Assembly (NCBI RefSeq): GCF_004103735.1
Contig: NZ_CP035281.1
Span: 248,001-312,000, forward strand
Source of the DNA: Aminipila luticellarii
GTDB taxonomy: Bacteria; Bacillota; Clostridia; Peptostreptococcales; Anaerovoracaceae
DNA length: 64,000 nucleotides
Reading direction: 5' to 3'
How positions within the stretch are numbered: position 1 is the first letter of the stretch; each line of letters starts with the position of its first letter. Under the pieces are notes generated by a model. It was not told the DNA's origin. It worked only from the letters and a program-made list of their open reading frames with translations, and made no database searches. Position numbers and translations under genes: made by a program. Below are positions 36,062 to 45,383 of this stretch, piece by piece.

Positions 36062-37924
36062 ATGATAAATAAGTTTTTAGATGTTTTAATTGGAAGACCT
36101 CTGGCAAATGAAAAGGGAAGCAGAGAAAAATATAACATCCCACTTGGATTGGCTATTATGGCCAGTGATGCGATTTCCTCGGTAGCTTACGGCGCTCAGG
36201 AAATACTTTTTGTGCTGATTGTTCTCGGTGCATATGCGTATCAATGGCTGACATGGACTTCCTTCATGATCATAGGTCTGCTTGCCATATTGACCATTTC
36301 ATATATACAGATCATTAATGCCTACCCGCAGGGAGGCGGTGCTTATAAAGTAGCCAAAGAAAATCTGGGGGCGAAGGCCGGATTGTGTGCCAGTGCCGGA
36401 CTGATCATCAGCTACATTCTTACCGTGGCAGTTAGTGCCAGTGCCGGAGCGGACGCCATTTTATCGGCGTTTGAAAATTTACAGCCGTATAAAGTGCAGA
36501 TCGTTGTAGTTTTGATTGTACTTTTAACCATACTGAACTTAAGGGGGATCAGCCAGTCTTCTAAAATTTTTGCACTGCCCACCTATATTTTTATTTTCAG
36601 TATGCTTTTTATGATTGTGTATGGTTTGTTTAAATATTTTGTACTGGGCATCCACCCGGAACCCATGTATGCTGTTCCGGACAGAACGGTTTCAGGAATC
36701 TCACTGGTTCTGATTTTAAAAGCTTTTTCCTCCGGATGTTCGGCCTTGACCGGGGTGGAAGCGGTGAGCAATTCAGTTCCTAATTTTAGAGAACCCAGCG
36801 CCAGGAATGCTAAAATCGTTATGGTCTTGTTAGGGCTTCTTATATTTTGCATATTTGGCGGCACGTCCATACTGGCGATATTTTATACAGCTGTACCGAT
36901 TACCAATGGACCGACGGTAATATCTCAAATAGCATTTGCCGTGTTCCATAAAGGGTTTATGTACTACGTCATCCAGTTCAGCACGGCTGTCATTTTACTG
37001 ATGGCATGCAATACAGCTTTTACAGGCTTTCCGATGCTGATGTACATCGTAGGCAAGGATGGTTATGCACCGAAACAATTCACGATTCGAGGGAAACGTC
37101 TTGGCTTTTCAGTGGGAATCATAGCATTATCTTTTATTGCGTGCATTCTGGTCATTATATTTCAGGCGGATACCCACCGGATCATCCCGCTGTATGCAAT
37201 CGGAGTATTTATTTCCTTTACCCTTGGACAATTCGGCATGGTGACCCATTGGATCAAGACCAAACAGAAAAACTGGAAAACAGGTATTGTTATAAACAGC
37301 ATCGGTTCTGTGGTCACCCTTCTGACCACTCTGATTATTTTAGCAGAAAAATTTACGGAGGGAGCCTTTGTTGTTATTATCATTATACCGATATTCATTA
37401 TAGGACAGTTAAAGATCAAAGCACACTACGACAAGATCGCAGCTGGCTTGAGTGTCAGCAATCTCAAGCTGAATCAGGTCAATTTCAGAATAAAGTACGA
37501 CCATATTATAATCGTGCCGATTGCTTCCTTGAACAAGGCGGCTATAGGTGCGCTGCAATATGCCCAAAGCCTGGGAGGGAAAGTGATTGCCCTGAATATT
37601 TCAACGGATAAGGAAGCTATGGAAAAGCTAAAGCATAAATGGAATGAATTAAATTTGAATACAGGTATGAATCTGATCTCCCGATATTCCCCCTATAGAG
37701 CCGTGGTAACTCCATTGCTGGACTATATTTATAAAATAGCAGATGAATCCGGCGAGGATGAGAAAATAACCGTCATTGTGCCTCAATTTATGACTCATGA
37801 GCCTTGGGGCGGATTGCTGCACAACCATACGGGTCTGTTTATCCGGGAGAGCCTCCTGAAAAAGGGCAGCATTATTGTGGCCACTTATCCGTACAATCTG
37901 GATAGCGGAGAGTATGAAGAGTAG
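36062..37924 (+). CDS. kimA: Potassium importer, KimA (YdaO) family
   Basis: A 620-residue APC/KUP-superfamily proton-potassium symporter. About twelve helices fill residues 25-450 with highly conserved blocks (SSVAYGAQEILF, AYPQGGGAYKVAKENLG, LKAFSSGCSALTGVEAVSN, NLRGISQSSKIFALP), and a cytoplasmic USP-like C-terminal domain follows (about 470-620). In Bacillus, c-di-AMP binds that domain and inhibits uptake and also represses the gene through the ydaO riboswitch. I see no ydaO-type fold in the 200-base leader here, so transcriptional control appears different. The c-di-AMP synthase gene cdaA is in the same window. Confidence 0.88.
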   Translation: MINKFLDVLIGRPLANEKGSREKYNIPLGLAIMASDAISSVAYGAQEILFVLIVLGAYAYQWLTWTSFMIIGLLAILTISYIQIINAYPQGGGAYKVAKENLGAKAGLCASAGLIISYILTVAVSASAGADAILSAFENLQPYKVQIVVVLIVLLTILNLRGISQSSKIFALPTYIFIFSMLFMIVYGLFKYFVLGIHPEPMYAVPDRTVSGISLVLILKAFSSGCSALTGVEAVSNSVPNFREPSARNAKIVMVLLGLLIFCIFGGTSILAIFYTAVPITNGPTVISQIAFAVFHKGFMYYVIQFSTAVILLMACNTAFTGFPMLMYIVGKDGYAPKQFTIRGKRLGFSVGIIALSFIACILVIIFQADTHRIIPLYAIGVFISFTLGQFGMVTHWIKTKQKNWKTGIVINSIGSVVTLLTTLIILAEKFTEGAFVVIIIIPIFIIGQLKIKAHYDKIAAGLSVSNLKLNQVNFRIKYDHIIIVPIASLNKAAIGALQYAQSLGGKVIALNISTDKEAMEKLKHKWNELNLNTGMNLISRYSPYRAVVTPLLDYIYKIADESGEDEKITVIVPQFMTHEPWGGLLHNHTGLFIRESLLKKGSIIVATYPYNLDSGEYEE

Positions 37925-37933
37925 GAAAATTTC

Positions 37934-37964
37934 TTAACAAGAGAGCCCTCTTTTATAGTATAAT
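37934..37964 (+). promoter_or_regulatory. Possible promoter for the GerMN lipoprotein gene
   Basis: TTAACA at 37934-37939 and TATAAT at 37959-37964, 19 bases apart (longer than ideal). A short GAGAG/CTCTT hairpin lies in between and might end the kimA transcript. Confidence 0.35.
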
Positions 37965-38001
37965 AGATATGAAACATATTAAGGACTAGGGGGAACCAGA
38001 A

Positions 38002-38625
38002 ATGGGAGAAAAACAAAAGAGAAACTTTGATAAATTCATGCGGAATATGTTCTGCTTCACACTGGGAGCTGTTTTGATCATAACTTCCGTGATAGGGCTA
38101 TCGGGATGTGGTGCTGCAAAAGATGAAAAACAGCTCAATAAACCGCTAAAGCTTTATTATGCCAACAGTGATTTTATTGAGACAGGTGACGAAAGTAAAG
38201 GGGCTTTAGTCGAATATGACGGCATTTCAATTTATCTGCCGGAAACGACGCCAAAGGGCATGACGGATGAGGAAGCGGCTTCTTATGCTTACACACAGGC
38301 CATCACCCACCTTTGGGAGGTACCGGAGAATTTGAAAAATGCCGATACGTTAGTCACCGAGAAATTTGGCATGCACGGCATCACCTGCAAGGACGGAACC
38401 GCTTATGTGGATTTGATCGGAAAGGATCTGGAAGGCGGGGGCGGCTCGCTGCAGGAATCTGTTTTTATAAGTCAGATTGCGGAAACTCTTATCAATAGCT
38501 TTGATGAAATAAAGCAGGTACAATTCCTGGTGGATGGTAAAAAAGCGGAGACGCTTATGGGCCATTGCGATACGACAGAGCCTATAAAGGGAAGCTTGTT
38601 TCAACCAGAACTTGAGGAAGAATAA
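38002..38625 (+). CDS. GerMN-domain lipoprotein
   Basis: A 207-residue lipoprotein: lipobox LSGC with the lipidated Cys near residue 36 after an unusually long basic N-terminus, then a GerMN domain over about 45-190 (LKLYYANSDFIE, EYDGISIYLPE, GTAYVDLIGKDL, QIAETLINSFDEIKQVQFLVDGKKAETLMGH). GerMN proteins include the sporulation protein GerM and related extracytoplasmic factors, and support a spore-forming host. It lies 15 bases before the ahcY ribosome-binding region and is probably co-transcribed. Confidence 0.82.
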   Translation: MGEKQKRNFDKFMRNMFCFTLGAVLIITSVIGLSGCGAAKDEKQLNKPLKLYYANSDFIETGDESKGALVEYDGISIYLPETTPKGMTDEEAASYAYTQAITHLWEVPENLKNADTLVTEKFGMHGITCKDGTAYVDLIGKDLEGGGGSLQESVFISQIAETLINSFDEIKQVQFLVDGKKAETLMGHCDTTEPIKGSLFQPELEEE

Positions 38626-38646
38626 TATAGGAAGAGGAGGATGAAA

Positions 38647-39897
38647 ATGAAGAAATATGAAATTAGGGACATTGCTCTGGCACCATCGGGGCATCAGAAA
38701 ATTGAGTGGGTCAAAAATAACATGCCGTTGCTCAGAGGCTTTGAAGAGGAATTTGTAAAGACCAAGCCTTTTGAGGGCATTAAAATATCTTTGTCCGTGC
38801 ATTTGGAAGCAAAAACAGCCTACCTCTGCAAGGTATTGGCTGCAGGCGGAGCACAAATGTCCGTAACAGGCAGCAATATCCTCTCCACCCAGGATGACAT
38901 TGCCGCAGCCCTCGTGGAGGACGGCCTCATGGTATATGCATATCATGGTGCGACTGCGGAAGAATACGAAAGACATATTGAAATGTGTCTGGAGCACAAA
39001 CCAAATATCATTATTGATGACGGCGGGGATCTGGTAGGCATGGTTCACGGAAAGAGACCGGATCTTGCAGAAGAAGTCTGGGGCGGCTGTGAAGAAACCA
39101 CTACCGGCGTTATTCGGTTAAAGGCTATGGAACGGGAAGGAATACTTCAATTCCCGATGGTAGCTGTAAACGATGCCCAGTGCAAGCATTTATTTGATAA
39201 CCGATACGGAACCGGTCAGTCTGTCTGGACCAGCATTATGGCAAATACCAATTTGATCGTAGCGGGAAAGACAGTTGTAGTGGCCGGTTACGGATGGTGT
39301 TCCAGAGGGATTGCCATGAGGGCTGCCGCTATGGGAGCCAATGTAATCGTTACAGAAATCAATCCGGTGAAGGCTATTGAAGCCCGCATGGATGGATACA
39401 GCGTTATGACCATGGCGAAGGCCGCTCCTTTAGGAGATATTTTTGTTTCAGCCACAGGTTGTAACCATACGATCACGGTAGAGCATATGCTGACTATGAA
39501 AGATAGAGCCATTTTGACCAATGCAGGCCATTTTGACTGCGAAATCGATATGGCGGGGCTGGAAGCTGCGGCAGTAGAAAAGATGGAGACCAGAAAGAAC
39601 ATCATGGGATATAAGCTCAGCAATGGAAAGATGGTCAATGTCATAGCGGAGGGCAGACTGGTGAACATTGCGGCGGCTGACGGACATCCTGCTGAAATCA
39701 TGGATATGAGCTTTGCCGTACAGACTTTATCTGCACTCTATATAAAGGAAAACCATAAAAATCTGAAAAATGGCGTGGTCGACGTATCCGCTGAGATTGA
39801 TGATGTGGTTTCCACCAGAAAACTGGCAGCGTGGGGAATTGAAATTGATAAGCTGACCCCCGAACAGGAAAAATATCTGAACAGTTGGAGGGTATAA
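38647..39897 (+). CDS. ahcY: Adenosylhomocysteinase
   Basis: Reversibly splits S-adenosylhomocysteine into adenosine and homocysteine, clearing the product of methyl transfer. The 416-residue enzyme is of the shorter bacterial/archaeal type. Visible features are HLEAKTAYLCKVL, IIIDDGGDLV, the NAD-binding VVVAGYGWCSRGIAMRAAAMGA and SATGCNHTI. An in-frame ATG at 38641 abuts GGAGG, so the ATG at 38647 is the likely start. Many Clostridia use the Pfs/LuxS route instead, so the presence of this enzyme is informative. Confidence 0.93.
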   Translation: MKKYEIRDIALAPSGHQKIEWVKNNMPLLRGFEEEFVKTKPFEGIKISLSVHLEAKTAYLCKVLAAGGAQMSVTGSNILSTQDDIAAALVEDGLMVYAYHGATAEEYERHIEMCLEHKPNIIIDDGGDLVGMVHGKRPDLAEEVWGGCEETTTGVIRLKAMEREGILQFPMVAVNDAQCKHLFDNRYGTGQSVWTSIMANTNLIVAGKTVVVAGYGWCSRGIAMRAAAMGANVIVTEINPVKAIEARMDGYSVMTMAKAAPLGDIFVSATGCNHTITVEHMLTMKDRAILTNAGHFDCEIDMAGLEAAAVEKMETRKNIMGYKLSNGKMVNVIAEGRLVNIAAADGHPAEIMDMSFAVQTLSALYIKENHKNLKNGVVDVSAEIDDVVSTRKLAAWGIEIDKLTPEQEKYLNSWRV

Positions 39898-40005
39898 ACG
39901 ATAAATTCAAAACAATTTATTCATTCAGAAAGTAGTAACATATTTTGAAGAAAAGACATATCATATCATACAAACAATAATTTTTAAAGGAGCAGGTGAT
40001 TATAA

Positions 40006-40107
40006 ATGTCAAACGGTTGTGGTTTATTTAATGGCGAAGGCGTTGATACTAGTTTACTGTTTTTCTTCTTACTATTGGTGATTATTTTCTGTAATTGCTA
40101 CAGCTAA
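40006..40107 (+). CDS. 33-residue YjcZ-like small membrane protein
   Basis: A short gene in the ahcY-GGDEF gap. The product starts MSNGCGLFNGEG, continues into a fully hydrophobic segment of Leu, Phe and Ile, and ends in CNCYS. Size, Gly/Cys-rich head and single helix resemble the YjcZ-type peptides made in sporulating Bacilli and Clostridia, some being spore-associated. AAAGGAGCAGGTGAT is a strong ribosome-binding site and a very strong terminator follows. Upstream, CATACAAA at 39967 resembles a sporulation sigma (SigE-type) -10, but the -35 is unclear. Confidence 0.6.
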   Translation: MSNGCGLFNGEGVDTSLLFFFLLLVIIFCNCYS

Positions 40108-40145
40108 ATTAGCAGTACATCAACCCATATAAAAAGTCAGAAAAG

Positions 40146-40176
40146 GGGCGCCTTGTTTAAGGCGCCCTATTCTTTT
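40146..40176 (+). terminator. Strong terminator after the small membrane protein
   Basis: GGGCGCCTT at 40146-40154 pairs perfectly with AAGGCGCCC at 40159-40167 across GTTT, with TATTCTTTT following. Confidence 0.9.
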
Positions 40177-40290
40177 CAGATACAGTGCTTTAGATAAAAT
40201 ATAGCAGATGTTTTTAATGCAGGTGTTTTCCTGATGTGATACAATGAAGAAAAGCGGGGAAAAGAGAGACACTAGGGAGGAAGATATCTT

Positions 40291-41853
40291 ATGAGTCCCA
40301 AAAAAAAGACAAGAATGGTTGTAGTAATAATCTCAGTTTTGATTATCTTGGGCTGTTCCGCTGCTGGTATCTGGAAGGTTTATGAAGCAAACAATGAGCG
40401 TGCTCATAACACGCTGATGAAAGCTTTTGACGGGGACTATACCCATGAGGAGCAAATTGAACAGTTAGAGAAGGTTCTTAAGCTGAAATGGGTCACGCCA
40501 GAAAATAAAATCCAGGTTTATACGAATCTTTCTATTATTTATTCGCTGAATCAGCAATATTCAAAAATGATAGAGAATGCGGTCACCGCTATTTATATGG
40601 CGGATAAAAAAGAAGAATATGATTATTCTGCTTGGAATTACATAAATCTATCGGATACTTTCATGATGCTCTATGATTATGATATGGCAGAAGAACTCAT
40701 TGACAAAGCCTTATCCTATGACCTTAAGGATCCCAAGGATCAGAGGTGGATTCGAGAGACCGCCTATATTTATCTGGCAGATTTGAAATCTAAAATAGGA
40801 CGTACATCGGAGTCAAACAAATATTTGAAATTATCCATGAACTATGTGGTAAAGGACGCCTATGATTATGAGGAAATGCTGTCCAAAAGAAAGATCATCC
40901 GGGCAAGAAATTTTTGGAATGACGGGGAATATCAATCGGCTGAAAGGATACTGAAGGATATTAAAGAGCCGAAGGCAGAAGACGAACTTATTATTGCAAA
41001 TGTTACCATTCCGTTAAAAGAGATGAAGGCAAAACTGGAAATCGTAAACGGAAATCTTGAGAAAAGCCGGCAAATGTGCGATGAAGTAGTCAAAATGCAA
41101 CAGGAAAGGGGATATAGCGCGGAATGTCTGACCTTTTTAAAGGAGATTGCCCCCTTATATGAAGCACGGGATCCGGCGGCCTACAGTAAATATAATGTGC
41201 AGGCTTTGGACATGTATGCGGTGGTCATGAAGCAGGAAAGCCAGTTAAGCGCAGATTACATCTTTACTATTTATGGAAGTAAATATGTAAAAATTCGGGA
41301 TGAAGCCGATAGAACCCGGTTGATTATGATGGTTTCTATCATTTTTATGTTCATGCTGATACTGCTTCTTTTATTCCTGCAAAGCAGGAAGCAGAGTATT
41401 ACAGATGTTCTGACAAATACCTATAACCGAAGGCATTTTGACAGTGTATATCATAAATACATTCGGAAAAACATACCCTTCGCGGTCATTATGATCGATG
41501 TGGATTGCTTTAAGGATGTGAATGACAGCTTTGGACATGATTTCGGTGATGAGGTACTGGCGCGTTTGTGCAAAAATTTTAACGATAAAAAAGAAAGAGA
41601 CATGAAGCTTTTTCGAATGGGCGGAGAGGAGTTCTGCATTCTGTATAAATGTGAGAAATTAGAAAAGGCGGTCAGTCTGGCTGAAAGGTTCAGATTGAAT
41701 GTTCAAAAGATGGACTGGGAAGAAGGCAGAAGGGTGACAATCAGTGCCGGAGTAGCCTTTTCGGGGCAGGCAGATGATTTATATAATCTGGCAGATCAAA
41801 ATTTGTACCATTCCAAAAAATCAGGAAGAAATAAGGTATCCTATACGCAGTAA
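40291..41853 (+). CDS. Diguanylate cyclase with extracytoplasmic TPR-like region
   Basis: A 520-residue signalling protein. Helix 1 (about 8-28) is followed by a 310-residue, alpha-helical extracytoplasmic region built of TPR-like repeats (for example KIQVYTNLSIIYSLNQQYSKMIENAVTA is typical in pattern), then helix 2 near 343-368 and a cytoplasmic GGDEF domain whose active-site loop is GGEEF near 444. GGEEF is catalytically competent in the family, so it probably makes c-di-GMP. The RxxD inhibitory site is not conserved. A PilZ protein encoded at 55816 may be a receptor. TACAAT at 40240 with an extended TG is a possible promoter. Confidence 0.9.
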   Translation: MSPKKKTRMVVVIISVLIILGCSAAGIWKVYEANNERAHNTLMKAFDGDYTHEEQIEQLEKVLKLKWVTPENKIQVYTNLSIIYSLNQQYSKMIENAVTAIYMADKKEEYDYSAWNYINLSDTFMMLYDYDMAEELIDKALSYDLKDPKDQRWIRETAYIYLADLKSKIGRTSESNKYLKLSMNYVVKDAYDYEEMLSKRKIIRARNFWNDGEYQSAERILKDIKEPKAEDELIIANVTIPLKEMKAKLEIVNGNLEKSRQMCDEVVKMQQERGYSAECLTFLKEIAPLYEARDPAAYSKYNVQALDMYAVVMKQESQLSADYIFTIYGSKYVKIRDEADRTRLIMMVSIIFMFMLILLLLFLQSRKQSITDVLTNTYNRRHFDSVYHKYIRKNIPFAVIMIDVDCFKDVNDSFGHDFGDEVLARLCKNFNDKKERDMKLFRMGGEEFCILYKCEKLEKAVSLAERFRLNVQKMDWEEGRRVTISAGVAFSGQADDLYNLADQNLYHSKKSGRNKVSYTQ

Positions 41854-41894
41854 AAAAAGTGGCTGTGCTGCTTCTGCTAGGCACCTTTAACTAA

Positions 41895-41937
41895 AAAAGC
41901 TCTGGGACTTCTGCGAATAAGTTGTCTCAGAGCTTTT
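41895..41937. terminator. Bidirectional terminator between convergent genes
   Basis: AAAAGCTCTGGGAC at 41895-41908 pairs with GTCTCAGAGCTTTT at 41924-41937 (one G-U/A mismatch). It serves the GGDEF gene on + and the thioesterase gene on -. Confidence 0.85.
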
Positions 41938-41946
41938 GTTTTCGGT

Positions 41947-42660
41947 TCAGTTACTGAATTCCACTACGGCAAAAGGAATATTTTCCGGATCGCACAGTAC
42001 GACGCAGAAAATGTGCTCCTGCCTGGACAATTTTACGAGGATCCGATCCCCTAAAGTGGCCTGCCTTTTATATTCTACTCTAAATTCTGAAACCGCAAAA
42101 TCCTCCGGCAGATAATTGTAGGCAATCCTTACGTATTGTCCGTTATTCATATGGTTATTGACATCCAGATGATGAATGTTGACATCAAATTCCTCTGCTA
42201 TTTCAAAATGCTGCGGAAGCGAAATCCGCCGATCCTGAAACAGGATGGAGCTGCACGGCGTATCCGGATTGACATCATACTTTTGCCATTCCTCCGGAGA
42301 GGTCTTAATGGGACGTCCGGTCTGGGGATCTACAAAAACTCCTATCGAATGGGAGGCGATGACCAATTCCCCCGCATCGTTCCATATCATGCAGTGGCGA
42401 AGCCCGGTAGCCGCCTTGTAACCGTATACCTGTGTGCCTACCGTAATTTTGTCAAAGAGCTTAGGCAGTTTAAAAATCTTTACCTGCCAGCCTGCGACCA
42501 CCAACACTTTATTTTGTTCGTCGAAAAAATCGAGACCGACGCCTAAGTCTTCCAGCTGAAACATAACACAATTCTGCATGGCATCTACGATTGCGGGAAG
42601 AGTCCAGTTGCGGCGCTTATCGGTTTCACTGATTTTTATGCGATCATTGTATGTGTACAT
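41947..42660 (-). CDS. Acyl-ACP thioesterase (FatA/FatB-like, bacterial)
   Basis: A 237-residue double hot-dog thioesterase that releases fatty acids from acyl-carrier protein. The two repeats begin with YNDRIKISETDKRRNWTL and FDVNIHHLDVNNHMNNGQYV; the latter carries the conserved Asn-His pair of the bacterial acyl-ACP thioesterase group. It overlaps the end of gltX by 17 bases, so translation is probably coupled to the synthetase. Its role may be membrane-lipid homeostasis or release of fatty acids; no fatty-acid genes are nearby. Confidence 0.88.
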   Translation of the reverse strand: MYTYNDRIKISETDKRRNWTLPAIVDAMQNCVMFQLEDLGVGLDFFDEQNKVLVVAGWQVKIFKLPKLFDKITVGTQVYGYKAATGLRHCMIWNDAGELVIASHSIGVFVDPQTGRPIKTSPEEWQKYDVNPDTPCSSILFQDRRISLPQHFEIAEEFDVNIHHLDVNNHMNNGQYVRIAYNYLPEDFAVSEFRVEYKRQATLGDRILVKLSRQEHIFCVVLCDPENIPFAVVEFSN

Positions 42661-44320
42661 TTTCCAATCTTTCCTTTATTCTTCTGCGGGTTCGCTCTTC
42701 TCCAAGAATCTGCTGGATCTCCCAGATATCCGGAGACTGAGAACGCCCCATGACGGCAATACGAATGACGGTACTGACATCTCCCACGTGACCTTTGTAC
42801 TGATCCGGATTTTTTTTGTAGTCCTTCGGCTTTGCGGCGTATCCCAGCTCTGCAGCAATATTTCTGATCTTATCGAACCATACGGATTGATCGTCTCCGT
42901 GATCGTACGTATCCAGATAGGCTGTCAGGATTGATTTCACATCTTCCCTGCTTACATTTTCAGGTTCTGTATCTTCAATTCTGAAATAATCATCAAAGAA
43001 ATAGCGGATAAATTCAAAGATCTGTTTTGCATAAATCAGGTCTTTTCTAGGCTTTGCCCCGGTTCTGCCCAGATCCAGAATTTTTTCAATATATTCCTCA
43101 TGCCCTTCAAGCAGCGGCAGGATCTCCGGCTTAAATTCTTTGGACCAGTTCTTCATGAACGTACAAAGCTCAGAGGCAGAAATCTTAACAAGCACATCCT
43201 TGCATATATCATTTAATTTATTCAGATCGAATAGAGCACCCGAGTTGCTCATTTTTTCAACAGTGAATTCAAAGGAATCAATGGAAGCGTCCGGATTAGC
43301 GATGCGCCATTCTTCAAAATTTGAATTTAAGATCGTCATTAAATATTCTCTTACAGCGGCGGGGTGATACCCTTCGTTCCTGTAATAATCCAAGGATAAT
43401 TCCGGGTCTTTTCGTTTGGAAAGCTTTCGCTTGTTGCCCTCCTCGTCCAACTTCATCAACTGGGCGGTATGACAGAAAATCGGCATTTCAAAACCAAGCT
43501 TTTCAAACAGTTCCACGTGGATTGGAAGAGAAGGCAGCCATTCAGCCCCTCTTACCACATGAGTGGTTCGCATAAAGTGATCGTCGATTACATGAGCAAA
43601 GTGATAGGTAGGAATGCCGTTTGCCTTTAATAGGACCACATCTTGATTGTTTTCGGGCATGGTCAGTGTACCGCGGATGCCATCCTCCACCGATATGGTT
43701 TTTATGTCTTCCGCAGGAAGTTCATGATCTCCGTCAGATTTTAAGCGGATAACGTAGGATGTACCGGCATTGATACACGCTTCAATTTCTTCTATGGATA
43801 GATTGCGGTTTATAGCCCATTTTCCGTATATACCAAAGTTTTCTTTGCCGGCCTCCTGCTTCGTATGGATTTCTTCCAGTTCCTCAGAGGTCAGGAAGCA
43901 GGGATAAGCCTGTCCCTTTTTTACAAGCTCTTTGGCAAAGCACTGATAGATTTCGCCCCGCTGGCTTTGGTAATAAGGACCGTAATCTCCAATGTGTCCG
44001 TCTATAGTCGCCCCTTCGTCAAAATTGATATCAAAAAACTTAAGGGAATTAATGATGACTTCTACGGCTCCTTCCACATAGCGTTTATCGTCGGTATCCT
44101 CAATACGGAGATAAAAGGTGCCGCCGCTCTGATGCGCCAGCCGTTCATCCACGAAAGCCCCATAAAGGTTTCCCAGATGAATAAACCCTGTGGGACTCGG
44201 CCCCAATCTGGTGACTTTTGCCCCTTCCGGAAGCTGCCGCTTCGGGAAGATTTCTTCGTAATCCTCAGGTGACTTGGTGATGTGCGGAAACAACAGCTCC
44301 GCTAATTTATTGTAATCCAT
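42644..44320 (-). CDS. gltX: Glutamyl-tRNA synthetase (long form)
   Basis: A 558-residue class Ib synthetase. HIGH-type motif HLGN in GPSPTGFIHLGNLYG, followed by FYLRIEDTDDKRYVEGA, and KMSKS-type KLSKRKDPELSLDYY. It is about 60-90 residues longer than standard bacterial GluRS, a length shared with one Firmicute subgroup. The ATG at 44332 is in frame but its own sequence contains the GGAGG that serves the ATG at 44320, the likely start. Whether it is discriminating or also charges tRNA-Gln (needing GatCAB) cannot be told here. It is flanked by a deacetylase gene upstream and the thioesterase gene downstream. Confidence 0.94.
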   Translation of the reverse strand: MDYNKLAELLFPHITKSPEDYEEIFPKRQLPEGAKVTRLGPSPTGFIHLGNLYGAFVDERLAHQSGGTFYLRIEDTDDKRYVEGAVEVIINSLKFFDINFDEGATIDGHIGDYGPYYQSQRGEIYQCFAKELVKKGQAYPCFLTSEELEEIHTKQEAGKENFGIYGKWAINRNLSIEEIEACINAGTSYVIRLKSDGDHELPAEDIKTISVEDGIRGTLTMPENNQDVVLLKANGIPTYHFAHVIDDHFMRTTHVVRGAEWLPSLPIHVELFEKLGFEMPIFCHTAQLMKLDEEGNKRKLSKRKDPELSLDYYRNEGYHPAAVREYLMTILNSNFEEWRIANPDASIDSFEFTVEKMSNSGALFDLNKLNDICKDVLVKISASELCTFMKNWSKEFKPEILPLLEGHEEYIEKILDLGRTGAKPRKDLIYAKQIFEFIRYFFDDYFRIEDTEPENVSREDVKSILTAYLDTYDHGDDQSVWFDKIRNIAAELGYAAKPKDYKKNPDQYKGHVGDVSTVIRIAVMGRSQSPDIWEIQQILGEERTRRRIKERLENVHIQ

Positions 44321-44339
44321 ATTTTCCTCCATTTATAAT

Positions 44340-45248
44340 TTAGTCAACGTAATCAAACGCTACGGGTCTAACGTCTTTTGTAAGTGGGTAGAAAGTATAC
44401 CCTTCGGATTTCAGTTCGCTGATGATATCCGGCAGTGCGGATACCGTATCGGATTTATTGCTTAAATCGTGCATCAGAACGATAGATTTGTTATATCGTT
44501 TGACTCCGTTTATCACATTGCTGTAAATTTGTTTTTCAGTAACAGTGCTCGTGGCATCATCCGCAGAGACATTCCAGTCATAATAAGTATAGCCTCTTCG
44601 GAGCATTTCACCAATGATCTGCGGGTAGACCGCCTTATTGTAAGAATTAATACTGCCTCCCGGAAATCTTAGAATTTCAGGTTTTACACCGGTTACCTGC
44701 TCCAGCATCAATGCTGTCTGTGCAAAATCATCTAAAAATGCGTCGGGTGATTGGTAAATCGTATGATATTGGTGACAAGTGCTGTGGACTCCGATGGTGT
44801 GACCTTCCGATATCATTCTTTTATATAGTGCCTGAGATTCCATACTGTCATTATAGACAATAAAAAAGGTCGCTTTAATGTTGTATTCTTTTAAGATGTC
44901 CAAAATTTGCGGTGTCAGGCTGGAAGGCCCGTCATCAAAGGTCAGATAAACGGATTTGGGTAAATCCTCCTTGTAGATAAAATCGTTATCTATTGCTAAA
45001 TTGGGGTATAGCTTTTGATAGTCAAAGGAAGCCGGGTAATGTGAACGCAATTCGTCCGATTGATTTTCCGAATCCGAGTTAAAAGAAGGGGATTCGGCAC
45101 TCACAGCCAGCCCGTTTTCCTGAAGGATCTTCTTAAGGTGCCGGTTGGAAATTCCCATGAGCACACAGGAAGCAACAGAACAAGCGACCACGAGAGTCAG
45201 AACGATTAGTATAACATGCTTATAAAAACGAATACTGCCAAAATACAT
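44340..45248 (-). CDS. Polysaccharide deacetylase (NodB domain), membrane-anchored
   Basis: A 302-residue protein with an N-terminal helix (about 10-33) and an extracytoplasmic NodB domain from about 95 to 290. Catalytic motifs are complete: TFDDGPS with the two Asp residues, HSTCH for metal binding, RFPGGS, and the late LMHD motif. Enzymes of this kind deacetylate peptidoglycan GlcNAc or MurNAc; substrate not determinable. AAGGAAGGT lies before the ATG. It is the first gene of the minus-strand operon with gltX 19 bases downstream. AGTATA at 45289-45294 (minus-strand TATACT with extended TG) is a probable -10. Confidence 0.9.
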   Translation of the reverse strand: MYFGSIRFYKHVILIVLTLVVACSVASCVLMGISNRHLKKILQENGLAVSAESPSFNSDSENQSDELRSHYPASFDYQKLYPNLAIDNDFIYKEDLPKSVYLTFDDGPSSLTPQILDILKEYNIKATFFIVYNDSMESQALYKRMISEGHTIGVHSTCHQYHTIYQSPDAFLDDFAQTALMLEQVTGVKPEILRFPGGSINSYNKAVYPQIIGEMLRRGYTYYDWNVSADDATSTVTEKQIYSNVINGVKRYNKSIVLMHDLSNKSDTVSALPDIISELKSEGYTFYPLTKDVRPVAFDYVD

Positions 45249-45383
45249 TTAGATACCTTCCTTTAAATCAGCTAATTTGTATAGGTCTAGTATACCATAA
45301 ATGGAATCTTCCCTACCACAAAAAAGTCAAAAATTTTGGAACAGCAGTGCAAAAATATTATCCCCTTAACCTTTTAGAATTCC

